Position numbers and translations under genes: made by a program | The notes under the pieces: generated by a model | Databases searched by the model: none | What the model saw: only the letters and a program-made list of their open reading frames with translations | Told to the model about the DNA's origin: nothing | Virus record (IMG/VR): IMGVR_UViG_3300025276_000201 | Location: 1-25,169 of that record | Strand: one strand, 5' to 3' | Source: a virus | Length of the DNA stretch: 25,169 nucleotides | Shown: one piece after another, positions 7,509 to 15,224 of the stretch | Layout: every line of letters starts with the position of its first letter | How positions within the stretch are numbered: the first letter of the stretch is position 1

Positions 7509-9648
7509 TACCTTTGTCAAGGGTCTCATTACTGAGGCCTCTGAACTTACGTTCCCTGAGAACGCATCTGTTGATGAGCTTAACTGTTCTCTTGAACGGG
7601 ATGGTACAAGACGTAGACGTAAGGCTGTTACTTTAGAGACAGGAGCAGTTACCTCTGGTGCAGTCATTCCACAAGGGGGTGTCTTTCAGACGACTACTTG
7701 GTATAATGTAGCAGGACTTACTAACTTAGAGTTTCTAGTAGTGCAGAACGGTAAAGACCTTACCTTCTACGAGAAGGCTTTAGACCCTCTTTCTGCTCAG
7801 GTAGTAAGCAGTGCTTCTGTAGACCTTTCAACTTACTCAGCAAACAATAACCTTTCCCCTTCTGAAGAACGTATTCAGGTTACTTCCCTAAACGGTGTAC
7901 TTGTTGTTGCTTCACCAGCTATTAACACAATCTACCTTGAGTACGATCAGGCAGGTTCTCCTAACAAGATTACAGCTACACCTATCTCTTTTAAGGAGAG
8001 AGACTTTGAGTGGCAGGGTTCTGTTGCTGAAGTAACAGATGAGTACTTTGAAGATAAAACTTCTCCTTCTAATCAGAGAAAATATGATACAGAGAATGTT
8101 GGCTGGATTGGCACTAAGGGTGCAGCTGCTCTAACAACTTATAGAGCAACCGCATCTGGAGTATCTAATACCTACCCTCCTTTGACCCACGCATGGTACT
8201 CAGGTAAGACTGCTGCTGGAGCTTTTAATAAAGCAGACTGGCAAGAAATATACACTGGTTCATCTTTAGCAGCCAACGGTCACTACGTACTTGACGTCTT
8301 TAACAAGGTTCGTACTAACAGTATCCCTACTGAAGTAGAGACAGGTAGATTCCGTACTGTTGCTGCTTATGCTGGTCGTATCTTCTATGCAGGTATTGAC
8401 TCAGCTAAAAACGGCGGTAGGGTTTACTTCTCTAGACTAACTGAAAACATTCGTGACATAGGTAACTGTTACCAAGTTAACGACCCAACATCTGAAATTC
8501 TTTCTGATTTGCTAGACACAGATGGTGGTGTTGTAAACATCCCTGATGCCCATAACATCCGTAAGCTTTACGTACTAGGAGCTTCTCTCTTAGTGTTTGC
8601 GGAGAACGGTGTATGGGCTGTTGCTGGCGTAGACAACGTGTTCCGTGCTACAGAGTTTGCTATCACTCAGATTTCTGATGTAGGTATTGTAAATGAGAAC
8701 ACTTTTACAGTTGGTGGTGGTGTACCTATTTGGTGGGCCAAGACAGGTATCTACGCAATTCAAGCTGGAGAAAGTTTAAACACACCTACTGCTAACAACC
8801 TTTCCCTTTCTACAATTCAAACTCTCTGGAATGAAATTCCTAACGAAAAGAAGGCAGAGGCGTTTGTTGAGTACGATCAAATTAACCAACGCATCTACTG
8901 GTTCTACCCTAACAAAGACGAGAGTATTTCCTACAAGTACAACAATGTTCTTGTCCTTGACTTAGCCCTTCAAGCCTTTCACCCTTGGAAACTAGCAGAC
9001 GGGGCAGCTGGTCATTACATTGTAGGTACTTCTTACTTCAGTGGATTAGGTTCTACCTCTACAGAGACACAGGTTATTAACGGTTCAGACACTATTGTTA
9101 ACGGTTCTGACAATGTAGTTGCTACTCTCTACAGAGACTTTCTTCAGGGCGAAACTGAAATTAAGTTACTTGTAAGAAATGGTACTGATGGCAAGATGAC
9201 TGTTGCTACTTTTACTGGAGACACATACCTTGACTGGGGTGATGCAAACTATAGTAGTTTTGCTGAAGCAGGTTATGACTTTATGGGTAACTTGACAGGC
9301 TTTAAGAATGCTCCTTACGTCACAACTTACATGCGGGTAACTGAGGAAGGCTATGTAGTAGACGGTGCAGGTTATGCCTTTATCAATCCGTCTAGCTGTA
9401 AGATGTCAGTCTCTTGGAACTTGAGTAAAGCAAACTCTACACCTAGAGAAATTTATAAACTAAAAGATGTACCCGTTGTAGACCCTTCTGATCTTAGTTC
9501 TATTCACTATCCTACAGATACTGTTGTTACTAAGTCTAAGGTTAGAGGTAGAGGCCGTTCAATGAAACTACGGTTTGAGAGTACACAAGGTAAAGACTTT
9601 CATCTAGTAGGCTACGAGGTAATTGGTGCAAGAAACTCAGGTATCTAA
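7477..9648 (+). CDS. Tail tubular protein B / nozzle (T7 gp12-like)
   Basis: This 723-residue protein is expected to form the hexameric nozzle at the distal end of the tail. The N-terminus NTFVKGLITEASELTFPENAS (residues 11-31) with LNCSLERDGTRRRR is the hallmark start of tail tubular B proteins. Later regions are beta-propeller-like, with repeated short strands and motifs such as RIFYAGIDS and FAENGVWAVAGVDN. Length is close to T7 gp12 (794). The ATG overlaps the previous gene by 32 bases, and AAGGAAA lies about nine bases upstream. Confidence 0.88.
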   Translation: MPQSLVQRTVNTFVKGLITEASELTFPENASVDELNCSLERDGTRRRRKAVTLETGAVTSGAVIPQGGVFQTTTWYNVAGLTNLEFLVVQNGKDLTFYEKALDPLSAQVVSSASVDLSTYSANNNLSPSEERIQVTSLNGVLVVASPAINTIYLEYDQAGSPNKITATPISFKERDFEWQGSVAEVTDEYFEDKTSPSNQRKYDTENVGWIGTKGAAALTTYRATASGVSNTYPPLTHAWYSGKTAAGAFNKADWQEIYTGSSLAANGHYVLDVFNKVRTNSIPTEVETGRFRTVAAYAGRIFYAGIDSAKNGGRVYFSRLTENIRDIGNCYQVNDPTSEILSDLLDTDGGVVNIPDAHNIRKLYVLGASLLVFAENGVWAVAGVDNVFRATEFAITQISDVGIVNENTFTVGGGVPIWWAKTGIYAIQAGESLNTPTANNLSLSTIQTLWNEIPNEKKAEAFVEYDQINQRIYWFYPNKDESISYKYNNVLVLDLALQAFHPWKLADGAAGHYIVGTSYFSGLGSTSTETQVINGSDTIVNGSDNVVATLYRDFLQGETEIKLLVRNGTDGKMTVATFTGDTYLDWGDANYSSFAEAGYDFMGNLTGFKNAPYVTTYMRVTEEGYVVDGAGYAFINPSSCKMSVSWNLSKANSTPREIYKLKDVPVVDPSDLSSIHYPTDTVVTKSKVRGRGRSMKLRFESTQGKDFHLVGYEVIGARNSGI

Positions 9649-10114
9649 AATAAGAACAGCTACAGAAATTAGAGAGCCTAAAGAAGAAGACGTTCTCGAA
9701 CTTCTTTTCTTAAGTAAGAAATTTTATAAGAAAGCTGGTTTTGAAGTAACTGGTAAGTTTGATCAGAAAAAGGCTCTACCCCTTTTAGAAGGTGTTGTGC
9801 AGAACGAGAGTTACTTTAAAAGAGTTGTTACAGTAGATGGGGAGATAACAGGTGCGGTTGCTTTTGCTGTAGCTGATAATCCCTTCAGCAATACGAAGAT
9901 AGGTACTGAGGTTTTCTTTTGGTTAGAAGAGGGTTTAAACACAGGCCATACATTTCTTAGACTTCTCAGAATGTACGAGAAGTGGTGTAAAGTTCAAAAC
10001 TGTACGACGTATAAGTTTGGAGTTATCCCATCTGATAACTCTGATAAGTTAGAAAAAACTCTAGTAAAGCTAGGTTTTGTTAAGGCAGAAGCAGCCTTCA
10101 TAAAGGAGATATAA
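9626..10114 (+). CDS. GNAT-family N-acetyltransferase-like protein
   Basis: This 162-residue protein has the outline of a GNAT acetyltransferase, which moves an acetyl group from acetyl-CoA to an amine. After the N-terminal IREPKEEDVLELLFLSKKF helix comes a strand pair (RVVTVDGEITGAVAFAVAD). A TEVFFWLEEGLNTGHTFLRLLRMYEKWCK segment follows at the usual CoA-binding strand-helix site. The C-terminal part (YKFGVIPSDNSDKLEKTLVKLGFVKAEAAFIKE) is the characteristic 'asymmetric' end with a GF-x-x-x-x-x-F/Y turn. The classical R/Q-x-x-G-x-G/A loop is not intact, so activity is uncertain. The GTG at 9626 has GAGG six bases upstream and is preferred over TTG at 9623. It overlaps the nozzle gene by 23 bases and is followed by an internal virion protein gene. 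Confidence 0.65.
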   Translation: MQETQVSKIRTATEIREPKEEDVLELLFLSKKFYKKAGFEVTGKFDQKKALPLLEGVVQNESYFKRVVTVDGEITGAVAFAVADNPFSNTKIGTEVFFWLEEGLNTGHTFLRLLRMYEKWCKVQNCTTYKFGVIPSDNSDKLEKTLVKLGFVKAEAAFIKEI

Positions 10115-10115
10115 T

Positions 10116-10655
10116 ATGGCCTTTCTAGTTCCCGCAGCATTAACTTCTGTAATCGGTACTACAGCAGCAGGCGTCGTTGGCGGTGTAGTAGCAGCTGGTG
10201 CAGTAGCAGGTGTAGTAGGTACAGTACAAGCTGGTAACGCAGCTAAGAAATCTGCTCGTCTGCAACAGAGAACACAAGAACTCCAACAGAAAAGACAACG
10301 TAGAGCAGCTATCCGATCTAACATGATTGCAAGTGCTAGGGCTAGGGCCTCTGCTCAAGCATCTGGAGTAGCTCAGTCTTCTGGTTTGCAGGGTGCTGTT
10401 GGCTCTGGACGTTCTCAACTTGGTTCTGAGCTAGGCTTCGGTACACAGATGAGTGGTCTCTCTGGTCAGATCACTGAACTAGGTATTAAGCAGCAGAGAG
10501 CTAGTCAGATTGCTAGTCTAGGGTTTGGTGCTATGAACTTTGGTATGTCTCAACAGGGTCAAAAGCTTTTAGGAAATGTAGGTCAACAGGCTTCTAACAT
10601 CCCTTATCTTTTTGATAGAGACAGTAATCTTTTTGGCGGTAACAGCTTTAGTTAA
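10116..10655 (+). CDS. Internal virion protein, small (T7 gp14-like position)
   Basis: This 179-residue protein begins with a long hydrophobic Gly/Ala/Val segment (about residues 5-37) that could insert into the host outer membrane. A highly basic, glutamine-rich helix follows (KKSARLQQRTQELQQKRQRR, about 44-63), then a Ser/Gly/Gln-rich tail. This layout and its place before two large internal proteins match gp14-type ejection proteins, which form the outer-membrane pore through which DNA enters. AAGGAG before the ATG is a strong ribosome site. No enzymatic motif is present. Confidence 0.75.
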   Translation: MAFLVPAALTSVIGTTAAGVVGGVVAAGAVAGVVGTVQAGNAAKKSARLQQRTQELQQKRQRRAAIRSNMIASARARASAQASGVAQSSGLQGAVGSGRSQLGSELGFGTQMSGLSGQITELGIKQQRASQIASLGFGAMNFGMSQQGQKLLGNVGQQASNIPYLFDRDSNLFGGNSFS

Positions 10656-10669
10656 GGAAGAAAATTAAA

Positions 10670-13600
10670 ATGACTGGTATCCCTTCCTTCGAAGATACTC
10701 TAACAAGTTTAGAGGAACAGTTCGGTGACGAACCTCAACAGGCTCCTGTTCGGATTGACCCTGAGTCTCCTCGTGAACAGGTTATTGTCGATCAACAGTC
10801 TACCCTCCTTGAGGTAGACCCTGTAGAGGTTTCTCAGGCTAGGGTTGCTGGAGACCTTTCTCATAAAGACTTGTTACGTCAGTACCCTAACTCACAGACG
10901 TATTTAGAATCAATGTTTGAAGCAGGTGTTCCAGTTGAGGAAGCAGCTGTCTTTGTCAAAGCATACCAAGAACGTCAGAGTAAAACAGTTGGTGTTAGAG
11001 AGTTTTTCTTTAACAGCATGATGATGACTGACGATGGAGAGATCGACCCACAAGGTCTTGGTATGTTATCCAACTATGAATGGCTGACAAACAGGATTGA
11101 AGAACGTCTAGAAGCTAGTGACCCTTCTACTTTCCGTTGGATTGCTGGTGGTATTGACAACTTTGCTCAACTCCCTCTTATCATCCTTCGTGATATTCAA
11201 AGATACGATGAAACCAAAAGCCAAGAGTATGCTGAAACTTTAAACCTACCCCCAGAAGCTTTCAGGGCATACTGGGAAGCTGAACTTAACTCAGCTGAAC
11301 GTGAAGGTATTCTCAACATCAGAGAGTTTGAGAACATTCGAGAGGTCCAAAGACAGGTTGAAAACTTTGGTACTGATCCTGCTGCTGGCTTTAAACAATT
11401 TATAGGTTGGGCTGAGATTGCAACAGCTGGTACGACAAGAGGTGTTGCTCGTCTAGGGTTGGCTGGAGTCAAGGGTGCAGCTACTGGTATTCCTAGAGCA
11501 TCTAGAGAAGTCCTTGAGAGACTGATGTCTTCTCGTTCTGCTACAGATGCTGTAACAGCTACAAGAGGTGCAGATGCAGGGGCAGATGCTACAGTCCGTC
11601 AGATGAACACAGGTGCTGCACCTGACAATGTTCCGTTCAAGGTTGGTCCCAGCACTATGGACCCCTTCCAAGGCCCTACACGTCCAGTAAACATGCCTAA
11701 CTCTGCTCGTACTACTCAGGGTACTTACTCTTCTACCTTGTTTGAGAAAATGGCTGCTCTTATGAAGTCACCTGTTTCAGGTAGAGCATTCTCTATTGAA
11801 GCAGTACAAGAAGTTGCAGAAGGTGTTGTAGCTAGAGTAGCTAGAGTAACTAACAACCCTACAGCTGCTATCTATAGGACTCTGGATGAAGGTTCCGACC
11901 TGTTCTCAGTTACTGTACGTCTAGGCAACTCTATTGATGGAAGAGCTTTTCCTACTAGGGAAGCAGCACTTAAGTCTGTAAACAACAATCCTGACTACAA
12001 AGTAGTAGAAGCTCCTAGAGTTATTCGTATAGATACAGGTGAACCTGTACTGAAAATGAGTGATGTTCCTGATGGTGTAGAGGCAAGGGTTCAACCCAAA
12101 GGTTACTACCTTGAGTACAGTGAACGCCTTGATACTCGTCGCCTTGCTGATGCCCTTGAGGATGTAAGACCAGAAGAGAATGCCTTAAAGAGAGCATTAG
12201 CTGGTGTTATTTCTGCACCTCAGACAGCCCTTGGTGAACGTCTAGGCTTCCTGATTAACGCCGCAGAGGGTGTAGTAACACGGTTCTCTAAGTTTGCTGA
12301 TCAGTCCTTCAAGGATGTCCGTGCTCTTTCTAAGGGGGAGTTCGAGGAAGTTGAAGGTATCATGACAGGCTACCGTGATGGTATCCTTGGTGACATTGAC
12401 ACAGGCCTTGCTGCTGTCAGGGGTGCTCCTACAAATCCTGAGTTTATCAGAGACTTCTTTGCTTTGTATGGCAAGACCCCTACAGAAAAACAACTCAAAG
12501 CCTATGCAGCCCTTACTGACATCAACAACGCAGCATGGAACATCAAAGCCACAGATATTCTCAAGAGAGTAGCTGAACGTAATGGACGTACTGTAACTGT
12601 TGAAGAGGGTTACGACACGATTGGTGTTGTAGTTAATACAATTCCTGAGAACACTATTGTCTTTAGTAGGTTGACTGGACAAGTAAACCCTAGTCAGGTT
12701 GGTGAGAGAGTAGTCTATAAGCTTGATCAACCCTTTGAGGCAGCTGACGGTATCAAGTACGATCACGTAACTGATGTTGTGTCTACACGAGTACCTCTTA
12801 AGTCTGACGTACTTGGTTACAACGTAGGTGGTCCTCGTAACAACGATAGGTTGAGACAGTTTATTGGTACAAGTTACGACGAAACACTGGCTGGTGGTCG
12901 TAAGGTAACGGGTGGTTTCCGTACCCTGCTTGGTTCTTTCAGCATGAAGGAAGCTAAAACAGCTAAGACACAACTCAACAATATCGTAGAGTCTCTAGCC
13001 CCTTACATCGCCTCAAGAGGGTTGAAGGGTATTCGTAAGCTTGACTTGTCTGGTGAAGACCTTGCCAAGGTTAACGCAATCATTGCTCGTAATAACAGCT
13101 GGAACCCTAACGTAGTAGACTTCGATACTCTTAAGAGAATTGCTGCCGATCACAACGAAAGCTTTGCTAGTCGCTTTGACATCAAGGCTAGAGATGCTAA
13201 AGTAGAGTCGGCTATTCCTGAGGGTGCAGGGATGAACATGGGTGAGTATCAAGCTATGCGGGTAACCCGTAGACGTGGTGACACAGCCCCTATGACTTAC
13301 GGTGGTGGACGTACAGTAAACCAAAGCCCTATCGAAAACATTGTAGAACAGTTTAAGTCTGAGGCTTATCGTTACTCTCACTACAAAGCTACTCAGTCCG
13401 CAGTCAACGGCTGGGTTAGAAAAGCTAGAGCTAGAGGTAACGTAACCTTTGATGGTGATGTTCCTCACAACCCAGAAGACTTTATTAGACTTGCTAAAGT
13501 TAGTGATGGCAATTCAGGTATTAACCGTGAGATGAAGCAGCAACAGCAAGCTATTAATTCACGTCTTGGTTTGTTGGAACGTACAGACGCAACCACACCC

Positions 13601-15220
13601 TACATGACTTCCTTGTCTGAGTTCATCTATGATAAGACGGGTGCTGTAACAAACCCTGCTGACTGGATTGGTAACGCAGCTGGTCGTGCAAGAGCTATAG
13701 CTTTTCACATGAAGATGGGTTTGGGTAACCCCGATCAGTTTATTCTTAACGCTTCCCACGTAGCACAGATCACTTTTATCGCACCTAAGTACGGTGCTCA
13801 GGCTGCGGCTAACGTACCAATCATTGCTTCTCTTTTGTTTAAGACACGTAAAGCAGCTGATTCTGACATTGAGAGACTTGTTAGTGAGACTATGCGAGAG
13901 TATGGTGGCTTGCTTATGTCTAAGCAGGAGTTGATTGACACTGTACGGTACATGAAAGAGTCAGGCAGAAGCATCATTGGTTCTAACACTCTTGAACGTA
14001 GTGGTGCTACCTTTAACAGTAACAAGACAGGCTTTAGTGAAGCCTTGGAAATGGGCCTTACACCGTTTAAGGGTGGTGAACTCTACGGTAGAATTGCAGC
14101 CGCATCTGTAGCAGTGATGGAACATAATGCTAAACGGGTATCTGGAGATGTGTTCTCAGACAAGGGTATTCGTTTCGTTGCAAACAGGGAACAAGCTCTT
14201 ACGTTCCGTATGACATCTGGTCAGAGAGCTAGATTCCAAGGTGGTACAGAGGGTACAGTAGACCCTATCCTTGCCTTGGCTACACAGTGGCAGTCCTACT
14301 CCTTACGTTTTGTAGATAACCTTCTTATCGGGAGAGACTTAACAGGTGCTGAGAGAGCACGTATGGCTACGTTCAACACACTAGCCTTTGGTATGCGAGG
14401 TATGGGTGCTCCTCCTCGTATGATTGCTGCAATGACTTCTTTAGGCATTGATCCAGAAGACCCTAATGCAGTAGAGGCTTTGAACGCAGTTAAGTTTGGT
14501 TTGTTTGACCTAGCCGTGTCTGAGTTTGCAGGTACAGATGTATCACTAGGGTCTCGTATTGGTCCTCTATCAGGTATCGTACAACAGTATGCAGACTCAT
14601 TTGGTAATGACCCACTCTTAGCTACGGTTACTGGCCCTTCTGGTCAAATCCTTAGTGATAGTTATAAAGCTGTAAGAGGATTGGTAGGAGCTTTGATGGG
14701 TGGTCAACACTCCATTGCTTACGAAGAATTTGTACAGTTGACAAGAGGTATTAAATCTGTAGACATGTACTCTAAGATTGCTGAACTTATCGAAACAGGC
14801 GAGTACCGTAGTAAACGTAGAGGTATTTCTGGTGAGTTTGCTGAAGAAGAAATTACCTTTGGTCTGATCTCTTCTATCGTAGCTGGTGCTACACCTATGC
14901 GAGTTCTTAATCACTATGATACTAAGGACATCTCTTACGGTGATGACCGTAGGTTTAGGACAGTAACTGCTCGTATCAGAAGGTTCGGTGATCAGGCTAT
15001 TGAGCTTATTGCTACAGGTGACGATGCTAAGATTGCAGAAGGTCAGGCACTGTATCAGGATGCTCTCAGTTTGATTGAGGATGGTGGTTTTTCTTATGAG
15101 AACCAACAGAGACTTTACAGAAGTATCATTAGCTTTAACTCAATGACTGACCTACTAGAAAGAACACAAGGGCAGTCAGCTGCCGCAAGACTTACAGCAC
15201 AAGCTGCTCAAGGAGAATAA
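10670..15220 (+). CDS. Large internal virion (ejection) protein, 1516 residues (T7 gp16-like)
   Basis: This is the largest gene in the window. Size and position fit the large ejection protein that leaves the capsid and spans the periplasm and inner membrane during DNA entry. The N-terminus is acidic (FEDTLTSLEEQFGDEPQQ). A mostly helical part follows, with QLPLIILRDIQRYDETKSQEY (about 167-187). A small Ala/Gly-rich patch lies near 247-270. A hydrophobic stretch near residues 1020-1070 (QFILNASHVAQITFIAP, then PIIASLLF) could interact with membranes. I searched for an N-terminal lytic transglycosylase signature like that of T7 gp16 and saw none. In T7 the largest protein comes last, whereas here the 761-residue protein follows, so the gp16 label rests on size. 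Confidence 0.72.
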   Translation: MTGIPSFEDTLTSLEEQFGDEPQQAPVRIDPESPREQVIVDQQSTLLEVDPVEVSQARVAGDLSHKDLLRQYPNSQTYLESMFEAGVPVEEAAVFVKAYQERQSKTVGVREFFFNSMMMTDDGEIDPQGLGMLSNYEWLTNRIEERLEASDPSTFRWIAGGIDNFAQLPLIILRDIQRYDETKSQEYAETLNLPPEAFRAYWEAELNSAEREGILNIREFENIREVQRQVENFGTDPAAGFKQFIGWAEIATAGTTRGVARLGLAGVKGAATGIPRASREVLERLMSSRSATDAVTATRGADAGADATVRQMNTGAAPDNVPFKVGPSTMDPFQGPTRPVNMPNSARTTQGTYSSTLFEKMAALMKSPVSGRAFSIEAVQEVAEGVVARVARVTNNPTAAIYRTLDEGSDLFSVTVRLGNSIDGRAFPTREAALKSVNNNPDYKVVEAPRVIRIDTGEPVLKMSDVPDGVEARVQPKGYYLEYSERLDTRRLADALEDVRPEENALKRALAGVISAPQTALGERLGFLINAAEGVVTRFSKFADQSFKDVRALSKGEFEEVEGIMTGYRDGILGDIDTGLAAVRGAPTNPEFIRDFFALYGKTPTEKQLKAYAALTDINNAAWNIKATDILKRVAERNGRTVTVEEGYDTIGVVVNTIPENTIVFSRLTGQVNPSQVGERVVYKLDQPFEAADGIKYDHVTDVVSTRVPLKSDVLGYNVGGPRNNDRLRQFIGTSYDETLAGGRKVTGGFRTLLGSFSMKEAKTAKTQLNNIVESLAPYIASRGLKGIRKLDLSGEDLAKVNAIIARNNSWNPNVVDFDTLKRIAADHNESFASRFDIKARDAKVESAIPEGAGMNMGEYQAMRVTRRRGDTAPMTYGGGRTVNQSPIENIVEQFKSEAYRYSHYKATQSAVNGWVRKARARGNVTFDGDVPHNPEDFIRLAKVSDGNSGINREMKQQQQAINSRLGLLERTDATTPYMTSLSEFIYDKTGAVTNPADWIGNAAGRARAIAFHMKMGLGNPDQFILNASHVAQITFIAPKYGAQAAANVPIIASLLFKTRKAADSDIERLVSETMREYGGLLMSKQELIDTVRYMKESGRSIIGSNTLERSGATFNSNKTGFSEALEMGLTPFKGGELYGRIAAASVAVMEHNAKRVSGDVFSDKGIRFVANREQALTFRMTSGQRARFQGGTEGTVDPILALATQWQSYSLRFVDNLLIGRDLTGAERARMATFNTLAFGMRGMGAPPRMIAAMTSLGIDPEDPNAVEALNAVKFGLFDLAVSEFAGTDVSLGSRIGPLSGIVQQYADSFGNDPLLATVTGPSGQILSDSYKAVRGLVGALMGGQHSIAYEEFVQLTRGIKSVDMYSKIAELIETGEYRSKRRGISGEFAEEEITFGLISSIVAGATPMRVLNHYDTKDISYGDDRRFRTVTARIRRFGDQAIELIATGDDAKIAEGQALYQDALSLIEDGGFSYENQQRLYRSIISFNSMTDLLERTQGQSAAARLTAQAAQGE

Positions 15221-15224
15221 ACAG

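Noticed and set aside
10670-11300. Lytic transglycosylase domain at the start of the largest ejection protein, as in T7 gp16
   Set aside because: I looked for the usual catalytic glutamate and glycine-rich motif near the N-terminus and found none.
12242-12973. Antisense open frame of 243 codons on the - strand
   Set aside because: It lies wholly inside the 1516-residue virion gene. Its product is cysteine/serine/threonine-rich with no recognisable domain, and it has no supporting context. It is a by-product of the codon use of the sense gene.
14618-15106. Antisense open frame of 162 codons
   Set aside because: It is a shadow of the same large gene, with low-complexity composition and no ribosome site or neighbours on that strand.
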